Counted from the first letter of the stretch, positions 44,261 through 55,142 are shown. The stretch: 64,000 bases of DNA from Zantedeschia hybrid cultivar (GCA_030544215.1 JARZZO010000001.1:38343670-38407669); one strand, 5' to 3'. The notes: generated by a model from the letters alone, not told the origin. Translations and numbers: made by a program.

Positions 44261-45986
44261 TCAATGACTCGCGCTTCACCTTAGACTTTAGTTTAAGGTT
44301 TTGTTTATGTTAAGTTGGTCTCATCCTAGGTGATAGTTTATATAAATATACCGAATATATTTAACTATACCTAGAATTAGTAATCGATTCATAATCAAAA
44401 ACTAAAAATCCATGCATCATCCATACATGTTCATTATGTGGTCATGGATAGCACGATGATTAACTGGAGCTAAACAATTAATCACCAAAACTATATAACA
44501 ATTATATAATCTAAACATGCAAATACACAGCCACTGGTGATCTCATCTCCTGTCGCCTTCCTGGTTGCATTAGTAGATCATCTTCGCCTCTCCTCGGCCG
44601 GCGCGATCAAATACAAATAATATTTATTTTTAAATAATTTTAAATACAAATAAATTGTAAGAGAAAGCCTTATGGCCGAGTACAATAATGGAGGGAAATT
44701 GAATTACAATAGAATGAAAGAGAGAGGGAGGCACACAAGCCTCATTAATTAACACTTAATTAATGAACATCACATTCCATAACAATTCACAAAATCACAC
44801 ATCATCACATGATATGAAATTAACTAAGTGCATGTCTATGACCACCACAAAATTTAACCATCCACACACATGATAAAGCACATCACATGAAGGCTAAAAT
44901 TTTGAAATATAATAATTTTGGTTTTCTTAAAACTTGGGTACCAATCAAAATTGGATAATTTGAATTTTCGAAAATCTTATTTTCTAACATGCAATAAATC
45001 TAATTTAAAGCATCAAACACATCAACATATGTAAACAAAGATAAAATTAAAATTCTAAAATATTCCATGCAGTATTTAGAACAATTCTAAATTAATTAAT
45101 CTAACACTTATATTAATTTCAAATCAGATTAATAACAATTATTAATGCGAAACAATCTAACATTTAGATAGAATTAAAAATTTCTAAATCACACTTATAA
45201 AAGAATTTCTAATTCCTATTTTAATCTCTTAACAACTCCTTATTAAGACCCCTTTTATTTAAAGCTTATTTCTCAATAACAATTATTAAGAAAAGTTAAT
45301 TAGAACATTTCCAATTAAAATAGTCTAACAATTAGACTTAATTAATCTCTTAATAACATTTATTAAAAGAGCAATTTTAATTAAATTATATCTACAAAAA
45401 CATTAATTAAGAGATACTTGAGAAGATTAATTAATCATCTTAATAACCATTATTAAGACTTAATTAACCTTTATTAACTTTTATTAAAGTTTATTCTCAA
45501 GAAATAATTAACCTCATTATAACAATTATAAAAAGTTAACTAAGCACTTAACAACCTATTATTAAGAGTCTCTTAATTAAACAGTTAATTTCATAACAAT
45601 TGTTCAGAAATTAAATAATCTAATCACTTAACTAAGAGTAATTAATAACATTTGTTAACCATATTTAAGATCATATCTTAAATATAAACCCATTTAATCA
45701 ACTAATTAAAAATTATTTATAATTAAGATCATATCTTAATCATAACTCCTTTAATTACTTAATTAAAATCAATTAATAAATAAGATCCTATCTTATTTAG
45801 TTAAAAGCAATTAACTATTAAGATCATATCTTAATAAACCCCACAATAAAATCACATCTTAAAATAACCTTTCTTTTAACTCAAATTAAGATTTAAAGTT
45901 TAAAACACCTTTTAAACTAAATCATATCAAAATTTAAGTTAAAATAGATTTGGGGTTAATTCTTAATAAGGGGTTTTTGGGTTTTA
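44261..45986. other. CopB AT-rich non-coding region
   Basis: Very AT-rich sequence, densely packed with TTAATTAA, AATTAATC and TTATTAAG motifs. No open frame of interest on either strand. Towards its right end lie four palindromic TTAAGATCATATCTTAA boxes. Confidence 0.6.
45665..45835. repeat. Palindromic TTAAGATCATATCTTAA boxes
   Basis: Boxes at 45665-45681, 45723-45739, 45781-45795 and 45818-45835, spaced 58, 58 and 37 bp. The third is a one-base variant and shorter. They could be remains of tandem units. Confidence 0.7.
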
Positions 45987-46780
45987 ATGGTCTGGGGAGG
46001 GTGGCCCTATTGGGCCTGGGCTCAGGCCTGGCTAGGTCCTAGCTTGGCCCGTACCAGAATGGTCCCTGGGCTAGGGCCTGGACCAATTCCTCCTGGCCCC
46101 GGTCGCTGGCTCGAGCGAGGCGGGCCACTGGCTCGAGCCTGGGCTCGGCCAGCCCTGGACCAGGGCGCGCCTGGCCGAGCCCGGCCATGGCCCGGTCGAG
46201 CCGCTCGGGACCGGCCGGCTCACCAGCGCACAAGGGCACTTGACCGGCTAGGGTTTTCCTGCCCCCAGCCCACTCGAGCCATTTGCAGGTGATCTAGGCG
46301 CCGGCGCCGCCGGTGCTGTAGGCGAGGCCGGCCGGAATCTGGGGGGGGGGGGGGGGGGGTACCCCCTTCACCCCCAGCGCCGGTGGTCGCCGGCTGGCAA
46401 TCCCCCAAGCCGCCAGTGACCTCCCAAAGGCGCCAGTTTGGACTGGTTTCTGCGTGCTATTGCAGGTTTGGTGTTGGTGCCGCCACCGCCACCGATGGCC
46501 AGGGCGGCTGGAGGCTACAGGGGTTCGACCCCCTTTCCATTCCCAGTGTCGGCGATGGCCAGCCGGCGATCCCAGTCGCCGGGAACCCCTCTAAAACCCG
46601 TCGGTTCCTCCCCTTTATCTTCCAAATATGTGCATCAAATAACAATATAGAAGAAAGGAAAGAGATCCCCCACCGCCGATCACTGCCGCACAGCAGGGGG
46701 CCGACGAGGTTGCTTCCCACCGCCGGTCACACCGGCGACATCGAGGACGGCTGGCGCTGTCCTACATACCTGCATCATAA
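45987..46780 (-). other. CopB GC-rich leader region
   Basis: An abrupt island of high GC in an otherwise AT-rich element, close to the primer site and thus in the 5' leader. It includes many GGCC-containing words (CTGGCCGAGCC, GGCCGGC), a 20-G run at 46340-46359 and open frames on both strands without known domains. It might derive from a host sequence captured by the element, but nothing identifies a gene. Confidence 0.5.
46340..46359. repeat. Homopolymer run of 20 G
   Basis: G20 followed by TACCCCC. It is capable of forming G-quadruplexes and likely variable in length, including by sequencing error. Confidence 0.85.
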
Positions 46781-46972
46781 ACCCCTTAAATCCGTTCTTC
46801 ATCCACATGAAGAACAAAACGAAAACCCCAAATAAAATCATTTTTCATTACAGAAAAATATTCTAAATATAATTTATTCATCTGATGAACATATTTCGTA
46901 AGATATAACGATTTGAGCATGGATATAAATTTTAGAACGTTAATTTCATCGTTCCGGAGCGGATCAGAGCGG

Positions 46973-46990
46973 AACCTGGCTCTGATACCA
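46973..46990 (-). other. Primer binding site, initiator Met-tRNA type (CopB)
   Basis: Minus-strand TGGTATCAGAGCCAGGTT, identical in type to the CopA site. It abuts the extra partial LTR copy at 46992, not the full LTR. Confidence 0.88.
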
Positions 46991-46991
46991 C

Positions 46992-47444
46992 TGTTGAGAT
47001 CCGGACGGGACGCGAAGAACGTAGTGGAAACGAGGAACAAAAAATTATTATCCCTCCCGATGCCCGCTAATCCGATTCGGAACGAAAAGCTAAAACCGAA
47101 AACTAACAGGAAGTAATCCGATTACCGTGCGCGGATTCGAATCCGCTTCTGTCTCGGTTCCGTCGAGGCGATGCCGCGAGCCGTACAAGCGTCCGGCCTC
47201 CAGCGGTATCCACGCGGTCCTCCGCGGTGGTTCGCCCTCGATCCCTCGTCCGTATCAGCTCGCTCGCCGAAGATCCGTCGCCGCAACGATTGCCGAAAAC
47301 CCGCCGACGGAAATTCCCGACTTTCGGTAATCATACGCGGCGGAGACGGAGACACTCCTGGCGCTTCGACCGGTGCGCCCAGAGGAGGAGAGAGAAAGGG
47401 GGATGATGGCCAGCAAGGAGAAATCTTGGAGCTTGGCTGGTGTC
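46992..47444 (-). repeat. Extra tandem R-U5-like copy at CopB 5' LTR
   Basis: These 453 bp match the primer-side end of the full LTR (47445-47890). Similarity stops at GAGCTTGG, about 25-30 bp downstream of the TATA box on the element strand, that is at the expected transcription start. The copy therefore corresponds to R-U5, giving the order U3-R-U5-R-U5-primer site. Confidence 0.82.
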
Positions 47445-49035
47445 TGTTGGGATCCGGGCGGGACACAAAGAACGCAGCAGAAACGACGAACAAAAAATTA
47501 TTATCCCGCCCGATGCCCACTGATCCAATTCGAAACGAAAAGCTAAAACCGAAAACTAACGGGAAGTAATCTGATTACCGTGCGCGGATTCGAATATGCT
47601 TTCGTCTCGATTCCGTCGAGGTGATGCCGCGAGCCGCACAAGCGTCCGGCCTCCAACGGTATCCACGCTATCCTCCACGGAGGTTAATCCTCGATCCCTC
47701 GTCCGTATCAGCTCGCTTGCTGAAGATCCGTCCCCGCAACGATTGCCGAAAGCCCGCCGATGGGAATTCCTGACTTTCGGGAATCATGTGCGGCGGAGAC
47801 AAAGACACTCCCGGTGCCTCAAACGGTGCGCCCAGAGGAGGAGAGAGAAAGCGGGGATGACGGCCAGCAAGGGAAAATCCTGGAGCTTGGCCCAGGGTTT
47901 CTCAACAGCGCGTATATATATTAAGTCGGCGCGACTTTTCACAAAAGTCACCGAGTTAATATAAATCCCACCTATGTACCACCGACTGAGAATCTTATTG
48001 CGTGTAACCCTCTAGGCCTATTTACCAGTCCGATTTTCAGCCCGTTAAGTCTAATAACTAGTTATTGACTTATTATAATTAATTAATATCTAGATATTAA
48101 CTAATTACTTAGCCGAATTAACATCGCATGTAAATTCGGTCGGACTTCCGATCAAGTTGGGTGCCAAGCAACACCGCATGATCCTGGAAGGTAATGGGGT
48201 TCAGCAACCCACTTATGGAACCTGTCCGTCCATAGTTACCGCGTGGCTATAATCCTTCGTTCGCACAATGCTCTCGAGTTAACCTAGGGTATGGTTAACT
48301 GTCAAACCCTAGATGGTCAACTCACTTGAATTAGACTCCGCTGTACAATATCCGAAAACCTCTTTTCTGATATTGTTTTCGCTCTGGCCAGAGACTCCTG
48401 CGGATATATTCTAGAGCATTCTTTCTCCAGTTACCTGAGAGCGAACGATCCTTTATTGAACACACAATCACCTTCGAAGGTCTTTCGCTGGACCCGATCC
48501 TTGACTATTAGAGATCCCGTGGATAGGGATTCGTAGGTCAAAGTCAAGTCTAGAAGTCCACCGACAAGGTGTCTTTGATGTCTCAAGTCCAAGGATAAAC
48601 CACGCCACTGTAACGATGAATCAAGCCGATTGACAGTCAGGTAAATTACCATTCGGCGATTCATGTCGGATCAGTTCAGTGAACTCATTCCCCAATGAGC
48701 ATGTGCAGGTTTACCATTATGTCTCCACACGAGTAACTAACGAGATAAGTCACCCTCATAATATGAGTTGGAATAACCTGTACTAGTCTACCCGGATATT
48801 TGATGTCCTTCTCAAATATCCTACGACTAGGAACAATTGAGAATATGTGTTTATAAGTCATCAGTCTCATTATTATGATCTCATCATAATCTGATGACTA
48901 TTGCACATATTCAAGGACTTCATTATGCGCAAATATAAATATGCCAATCTACATAATGAATTTAATGTCATTTATTAGTGAACTAGATTGAAATAGGTGC
49001 CTTATGATTGGCTTAGAGGACACCTATATCCATCA
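47445..49035 (-). mobile_element. CopB 5' LTR, full copy, 1591 bp
   Basis: It has the same length as the 3' LTR within one base and TG...CA ends. TATA on the minus strand is at 47911-47922. Its primer-side end does not touch the primer site because of the extra copy. Confidence 0.9.
47911..47922 (-). promoter_or_regulatory. TATA box of CopB 5' LTR
   Basis: TATATATA on the minus strand in the same context as 39428-39439. Confidence 0.6.
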
Positions 49036-49040
49036 TGGGA

Positions 49041-49840
49041 GTAGTGGGGTGACACCTAGAGAGAGGGTCACCTGGTGTACCCCAGGGTATAGCTAGTACT
49101 GGTGTAGGAGTGGTACATTCGGAGTGTCACTCGTACTGAGGGAAGTAGAACCACCTAGAGCCGGTTAGGCCGGAGTAGCCAGCGCGCTATCCGAAGGGTT
49201 GTTGTTTGGTCTCAGCGGGTCGTTGTTTTCCGCGTTCGGCCACGTGATTTGTGTGTTTAGCCGAGACGCTGGTTGTAGACTCCGTGGTGGAGTGGTTTTA
49301 GAGTTGTGCATATTACAGTTACGAATGCATGCGTTTTATATCGAAATTTGGGAATCTTTGGGGGATGTGTTATTGCTTTAATTATTTAAATTGCCGAGAT
49401 TTGTGTTGCTACACTTGTGGGTGCATGAGTGGGTGGTGGGGATCGAAGGATCCCTACTGAGTCCATTTCGATGAGACTCACCCCTACGGTTTTCAGGTGA
49501 GGATTCCAGGCGAGCGTAGCATGGTGGGTTTTGCCTAGGGTTGCACGTAAGCAGCCACTGTTTCGGGGTATGCCCCGATGTAGTTGTTATTTTTCTTTTC
49601 AGGCCTATACGCTTAATTATTTCTTTTCAGTTGGAATATGTAATTATTTGCTGAGTCAAGTCGAATTGTAATAATTTTTAATTCCTACACTTTCCTTATA
49701 ATTCGATGTGATGTGAATGTTTAGCTTAGTTTATCATTTATTTCCCAGACTTACCGAAATCCTGATTTAGTTACAAATTTTAATGATTCGGTACCCATTT
49801 AGTAATCGGATCACCAACTATAAGGTGGCGGGTCGTTACA
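49041..49840 (+). mobile_element. ChrB 3' LTR, right part
   Basis: It continues the LTR after the TGGGA duplication (49036-49040) and ends GGTGGCGGGTCGTTACA. From 49314 it matches the truncated 5' LTR. The multi-hairpin module is at 49438-49577 and is intact. Excluding CopB, the LTR totals about 1.7 kb. Confidence 0.87.
49438..49577 (+). other. Conserved multi-hairpin module, ChrB 3' LTR
   Basis: In order: GGGATC-GAAG-GATCCC, TGAGTC...GACTCA, CTCACC...GGTGAG, CGGGGTATGCCCCG. All stems are perfect in this copy. Confidence 0.7.
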
Positions 49841-51087
49841 CAAGCTGGCAAACACAAACCACAATCGTTCTACGTCCACAATCGCATAAACAAACATACA
49901 CATAATGCGATTCTGGTCATACAAAAATCCTCGGCCTCGATGTATGATTTCAAACATACATTTAACTGAACTATCTAACAATGTAAACATATGTAAATTT
50001 CATGAATTAATATAGTTCTGGCTTAAATGGTGTCGTCCTAGCTAGTCACCATTTCAAATGGCGTCGCTGTCGCCAGACGCCATTCAAAACAGAACTCATT
50101 CCCACATAAATTCGTCCCGAGACAAATCTGTCCTAAATGGCGTCGCCCTAGCCATTCACCATTTCAAATGGCGTCGTCCTAGATAGATGCCATTTAAAGC
50201 CCGAAATCTAGTTTCCTACAAGCTCTCCCGAGCCTCAAAACGGGGTTTCCTCTCCCCAAAATTACCCCAAAAATAGAGAATGATTGGGAGAATCCAATTT
50301 ATCACTTAAAACACACTAATTCCCATTTCATAAAAATGACCATTTTCATTAAAAAGACCCTTAAACATGCTCATTCTAGCCAATGCTCCACACATGTCGC
50401 ATGCTTCAAAGCGGGAAAACATGGATAAAACAACCAAATCACGTGTAAGGATCGTCCCCTTACCGACCGCTTGAACTTCTCCTAGCTCCGTGCCGCCAAT
50501 CCGCAGCAACGCAAACTGCCATCGGTACCGTCGTGGACGCCGTCACTCCGTCGGGATGTCGGTCGCCGTCCAGAGAGTGAAGTGTCGCAATGGAGATGGT
50601 GGTGGTAGTGGTGAGAGGTAGAGAGGTGTTGGAGTGGGGGAAGAGGAAGAAGAGGAAGGGAAGGGAAGGGGGAAACGGAGGGGATCGGAGAGAGGGGAGA
50701 GAGAGAGAGTGGGAAGGAAAGAGTGAGAGAAAGGAGGGAAGGCTCGGGGCATCAAACCGAAACAGGTGAAATCACGTCGTCCTCGGTAGACGCCATTCAA
50801 GCGACAGGACGGAGTCATACTCTGACAGAATGTCTAAATCGTGTCGTCCATCCAAGACGCCATTCAGACGACACAACCAGAGTCGTACACACGTACCCCA
50901 ACACCTTCCTATACGGCACAGCAACAAGCTATCTAAGTGGCGTCCGTACAACCCAACGCCTTTCTAAATGGCGTCGTGCACTCTAGACGTCGTTTAGAAG
51001 GCATGCCCCAAACCCACCACGGCCAAAACTAAGGGGTCCGGCATTGAAATCGACCAGATAATTGTACCTGAAACCTCAGTCCTTGCA
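49841..51087 (-). mobile_element. ChrG: truncated chromovirus LTR remnant
   Basis: It resembles the ChrC LTR in the same orientation: GGCGTC/GACGCC modules (50025-50200, 50770-51000), a GA-rich tract (50640-50740) followed by GGCTCGGGGCATC, and a terminal CTCAGTCCTTGCA, a one-base variant of CCTTACA. On the minus strand it starts TGCAAGGACTGAGG. Its left part, including the multi-hairpin module, is missing at the ChrB boundary, consistent with ChrB having inserted into it. The right flank is ChrE pol, so ChrG had inserted into ChrE. Confidence 0.75.
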
Positions 51088-52038
51088 CTAGCTATACTTA
51101 ATTGGGAAGTACCCATGCCTCCAACTGAAGTTCGGAGTTTTCTAGGTTTAGCTGGATACTACCGACGCTTTATAGAAGGGTTTGCTACTCTAGCAACTCC
51201 TCTTACTAAGCTAACCCGAAAAGGGGTAAGATTTTTGTGGACAGAAGAATGTAAAAGAAGCTTTCAGGAGCTAAAGAAAATGTTAACTACGGCTCTAGTC
51301 CTTGCCCTGCCCAGTGGAACTGAAGGTTTTGTTATTTATTGTGATGCCTCAAGACAAGGTATCAGATGTGTGCTTATGCAACATGATAAGGTAATTGCTT
51401 ATGCATCCCATCAACTAAAGGATCATGAGCTAAATTATCCTACCCATGATCTGGAATTGGCAGCAGTAGTTCATGCACTCAAAATATAGAGGCATTATTT
51501 ATGTGGAGTGAAATTTCAAGTCTTCACAGATTACCAGAGCCTTAAATATATTTTTTCTCAGAAAGTGCTCAATCTTAGACAGAGATGTTGGGTAGAATTC
51601 CTAAAAGATTATGATTTTGAATTGAATTATCACATAGGCAAGGCAAATATTGTGGTCGATGCCCTCAGCAGTAAACGACTGATGATGATAACAGATTGGA
51701 AGATGATTGAGAAAGTTATTGCCTCCTTATCTCAATTATCCATCTAATCTGCTATTGTGGAGAAGATCTCTGAAGCTGAACAGAATGACCTTAAGTTGCA
51801 AGAACGGACTGATAAGCCTGTATTTAAAATAAATGATCATGGGCTGATATATTACCAAGATAGATTATGCATTTCAGAGGACCAAGAATTAAGAACGGAA
51901 CTTTTGGCCGAAGCTCATAGGTCAAGGTTCGCTATTCATCCTAAAAGTACCAAGATGTTTCAAGATATGAAGCGTACAAAATCTTACCGTTGGTCGAGTT
52001 TGCCTATAACAATAGCTTCCATGTCAATATTAAAATGA
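51088..52038 (+). pseudogene. pol: ChrE RT end, RNase H and integrase zinc finger
   Basis: From 51115 it reads EVRSFLGLAGYYRRFIEGF, the RT end, then RNase H with FVIYCDASRQGIRCVLMQ, ELAAVVHALKI, VFTDYQSLKYIFS and VVDALSSK. A further 100 residues give the integrase zinc finger start (HRSRFAIHPKSTKMFQDMKR). Stops at 51487 and 51745 interrupt one continuous frame. The protein is clearly diverged from ChrB and ChrD and so represents another chromovirus family. Confidence 0.83.
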
Positions 52039-52640
52039 TATGGGAGACCCTGCAGATCACTTGTATGTTGGGAAGAGTCCGGAGAGAGACAACTAATAGA
52101 CCCAGACATTATACAGGCCAGTACAGAGAGCATTCAACTTAACCATCAAAGTTTGATAGCTGCACAAAATCGACAAAAGAGTTATGCCGATCAAAGGAGA
52201 AAGGTTGTTTCTTTTGAAGTCAGGGACCATGTCTGAAGGTTTTCCTATCAAAAGGAGTTGTCAAATTTGGAAAGCAAAGCAAGTTGGCATGCCACTATAT
52301 TGGTCTATTTCAAATCCAATAGAAGGTTGGAGATGCAGCATACTAGCTAGCCTTACCACCTGCCCTGGAAGGAGTTCACAACATCTTCCATGTCTCTATG
52401 CTCAATAATTATCTTCATGACCCATCCCATGTCATAGATTATGACGAGCTTTAGATCTAGCCAAATCTGAGTTATGAAGAACATCCAGTGCAAATTTTGA
52501 ACTTCAAGACGGGGAGCTCAGAAATAAGAAAATTCCTTTGGTAAAAATCCTATGGAAAAATCAGTCAATAGAGGAAGCTACCTGGGAAATGAAAGAAGAA
52601 ATAAGCAGAAAGTACCCCCATCTTTTCGGTATGATCCTCA
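51984..52640 (+). pseudogene. pol: ChrE integrase C-terminal remnant
   Basis: After KRTK the frame jumps directly to LPLVEFAYNNSFH, the end of the integrase core, so the central core with the catalytic Asp residues is deleted. Downstream, readable fragments in changing frames include LALPPALEGVHNIFHVSML and DPSHVIDYDEL, then a chromodomain-like KNQSIEEATWEMKEE ending near 52640. Several stops and frameshifts occur. Confidence 0.72.
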
Positions 52641-52693
52641 CCATATTTAGGCAATTTATTTAGTCAGATTTAAAATTCAAGGATGAATTTTGT

Positions 52694-52708
52694 TTAAGGA
52701 GGAAAGGA
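52694..52708 (+). other. Polypurine tract of ChrE
   Basis: TTAAGGAGGAAAGGA directly before the LTR start TGTAACGACC at 52709. Confidence 0.75.
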
Positions 52709-52803
52709 TGTAACGACCTACAAAATTATACTTACATGAAAAGTTTAATTATAAGAACTTTATGGTACAATTAGATGGTAATAAGTTTTACTAACATATA
52801 CAT
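52709..52803 (+). mobile_element. ChrE 3' LTR, first 95 bp
   Basis: It starts TGTAACGACCTAC after the polypurine tract and is cut by ChrD at 52804. The LTR resumes at 62235. Confidence 0.78.
52799..52803. repeat. Target site duplication of ChrD, left copy (TACAT)
   Basis: TACAT is repeated at 62230-62234, immediately after the ChrD 3' LTR. Confidence 0.93.
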
Positions 52804-52915
52804 TGTAAGGATCGTGACCTTCGGATCCGGTTTTCGAGTAGGACCCTGTAGTTCTAGTCCTTGTGAGGGGCGGAGGTTCTGCGTCAATTCGCGTCAGGAC
52901 CTCGAGACGCGTTTT

Positions 52916-54094
52916 GAACGGCGTCCACCGTGGCGGACGCGTTTCAGGTTCTGCCACGTGGTCTGGCTTCGGGCCGCGAGAGTACGGCCCTGTCGTATCG
53001 TCTGAACGGCGTCCACGTGGGACGACGCCTTTCAGACTGCGACTCTGGGTGTGTCAGCGTACGGCCCTGACATGTCGTCTGAACGGCGTCTGCCTTGAAC
53101 GACGCGTTTCAGAGTCTTGTCAGAGCAGCCGTCACATCAACTGATTGGCGTGCGTAGATGTCGACACGTTTTAGCCAGTCTCTGGTTAACCCCGCGAGCC
53201 CTCCTTCTTTCCCTCATTTTCTCCTCTCTTCCTCTCTTTCCCTTCCGACGAACTCGGCGGCGATCCCCTCCTCCTCCCTCTTTCCCTCCCACCATTTCAT
53301 CTCTCCCTTCACTCCATCCTCTACCTAGCTCCTACCATTACCACCTCCACCTCCACTGCGGCGTTCTACTCTCCGGACGGCGGCCGACGTCACGGTGGAG
53401 CAAGGACGACCACGGCGGTATCGGCGGCGGCGTGGGGCGAGTCGGGTGGACGGCTTGAAGCTCGGAGGCGTTCAAGTATCCGGTAGGGTGACGGTTCCCA
53501 TAGCATCGTGTTTAAATCATGTTTTTCCCCGTCTATGCATGTCGTGGACCTTTGGTTTTGGGGGGTAGAATGAGCATGTTTAGGAGTTCTTTTGATGACA
53601 TGGGGGATTTCTATGAATGTGTTGCCTATGGATAGTATTGCTCCTCTTTTTCCCTCCGTTTTTGGTTGATTTTGGGGTTGTTTGGGGTTGGAAAGGGAGC
53701 CCTCGGGCTCAGGCGACTCTGGTTCCTGGGGTTGAAACACGTCGTGCATGGACGACGCCTTTTTGAAGGGCGTCGGGCTATCACGACGCCTTTTAGACAG
53801 GAATCGCCTGACAGAGAGTCTGCCAGTTCGGGGATTCTGGGACTAAAAGACGTCATGGGTGAACGACGCATTTTCGAATGGCGTCGGTTAGCCATGACGC
53901 CTTTTAAGGCAGAAATCCCCTGAGTAAGGGCCTTGGAATTTCCGGATTTCTGTGTTGAATGGTGTCTGAGGATGTCGATGCCTTTTAAAAGGCGACCACT
54001 GGTGTCGACGCCTTTTAAGGCCTGATTCTGAAGACTGTTTTACTTGAACCTGTACATGGAGCTTGAATGGCGTCGGCCTTGGGCGACGCGATTC
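52916..54094. repeat. GGCGTC/GACGCC palindromic modules in ChrD 5' LTR
   Basis: Modules at about 52916-52945, 53004-53033, 53081-53110, 53734-53763, 53763-53796, 53846-53910 (two), 53955-54020 (two) and 54062-54094. Typical form is AA(C/T)GGCGTC, 9-13 bases, GACGC(C/G)(T/A)TTT. The same set occurs in the 3' LTR. Confidence 0.85.
53188..53345 (+). promoter_or_regulatory. CCCCGCGAGCC block and CT-rich leader, ChrD 5' LTR
   Basis: AACCCCGCGAGCCCTCC is followed by about 150 bp of CT-rich sequence. The same succession occurs in the ChrB 3' LTR (38348-38470), ChrC (minus) and, less perfectly, ChrG. With no TATA box upstream, this could be a pyrimidine-rich TATA-less start region. Confidence 0.45.
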
Positions 54095-54744
54095 AAGACA
54101 GAACCTCACTAATTCATGCCAGTAAAACGTGTTCATACTGTTAGATAGATGGTTATTGTATGTTTTAGTGTACCCGATAGAGATGGATTCTTCATGATCG
54201 GGTGGTTCTATATGTGTGTTATGCGATCGCGGACTTTTCACGTGACCGGATCGCACTGTGCTGGGTTTTGAGTTGCTGTGGACCTGGAGTGACATTGTAG
54301 CACTTTATCACCCTGTGCTGGTGGGGGCGTGAGCACAGCGCCGGTGGGGGCGTGGGCGGGGTGACGCCTAGTGAGAGAGGGTCACCTGGTGAACCCCGGG
54401 GTCAGCTAGTACCGGTGTCGGAGTGGTACATTCGGAGAGTCACTCATGCTGGGGGAAGGAGTAGCCACCTGAGCCAGTTGGGCCGGAGTAGCGAGTGTGC
54501 GGTCCGAGGGGCTACTGCTTGGTCTCAGCGGGTTAAGGTTTTTCCCACTGTTGTTTGTGCGGTTGGCGAGTTCTATCGAGACGACAGTTGTGGATTCTCT
54601 AATCGACTGGTTCAAAATGTGCATGTTTATTATCTTTCGATTGCATGTATTCTCACGTAGAGAATTAGGAATTGTACCTACCACTGCACTTGTTACTTTA
54701 CCGTTAGATGTACTTTACACTTGTGGGTGTGTGCGTGGGCAGTG

Positions 54745-54883
54745 GGGATCGAAGGATCCCTACTGAGTCTTGTCTTTGAGACTCACCCTCTACGGTTTTC
54801 AGGTGAGGACTCTCAGCAGACCTAGCGAGGAGAGTGCGGCCGTGAGTTGAGCACCGTCAGCAGTTGTTCCGGGGTATGCCCCG
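54745..54883 (+). other. Conserved multi-hairpin module, ChrD 5' LTR
   Basis: GGGATC-GAAG-GATCCC, TGAGTC...GACTCA, CTCACC...GGTGAG and CGGGGTATGCCCCG in the same order as in ChrB, ChrC and ChrF. It lies some 250-400 bp before the LTR end. The 3' LTR copy is at 61834-61972, where the CTCACC arm has become CTCAAC. Confidence 0.72.
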
Positions 54884-55142
54884 ACGTAGTTGTTCTTTTA
54901 TTTCTGGCCTGTACATTTAATTATTTCTTTTCTGTTGGAATATGTAATTATTTGCTGTATCGAGTCGCATTGTAATAATTTTAATTCATGCACTGTCATT
55001 TCAATTCAATGCGATGTGAATGTTTAGTTTAGTTTATTATTTATTTCCCAGACTTACTAGATCCTGGTTTGGTTCCAAATTAATGATTCGTCACCCATTT
55101 TATAATCGGATCCCCGGTTATAGGGTGGCGGGTCGTTACAGT

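Larger units (their letters stand above)
38961..49035 (-). mobile_element. CopB: non-autonomous Ty1/copia-derived LTR element
   Basis: A 10-kb minus-strand insertion with LTRs starting TGTTG and ending ATCCATCA, a Met-tRNA primer site, a purine tract and TGGGA duplication. The internal 6.4 kb has no long coding frame. A short relic of the copia RNase H C-terminus next to the 3' LTR shows its origin. It therefore resembles a large retrotransposon derivative that moves in trans. The right (5') LTR carries an additional 453-bp tandem partial copy. Confidence 0.88.
52804..55140 (+). mobile_element. ChrD 5' LTR
   Basis: It starts TGTAAGGATCGTG and ends GGTGGCGGGTCGTTACA. It contains palindromic modules in two clusters (52916-53110 and 53734-54094), the GCGAGCCCTCC block and CT-rich leader (53188-53345), a possible splice donor at 53483, and the multi-hairpin module at 54745-54883. 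No convincing TATA box is visible. Confidence 0.92.

Noticed and set aside
46383..46835. A 150-codon open frame in the CopB GC-rich leader
   Set aside because: Antisense to the element, no recognised domain, and explained by high GC content.
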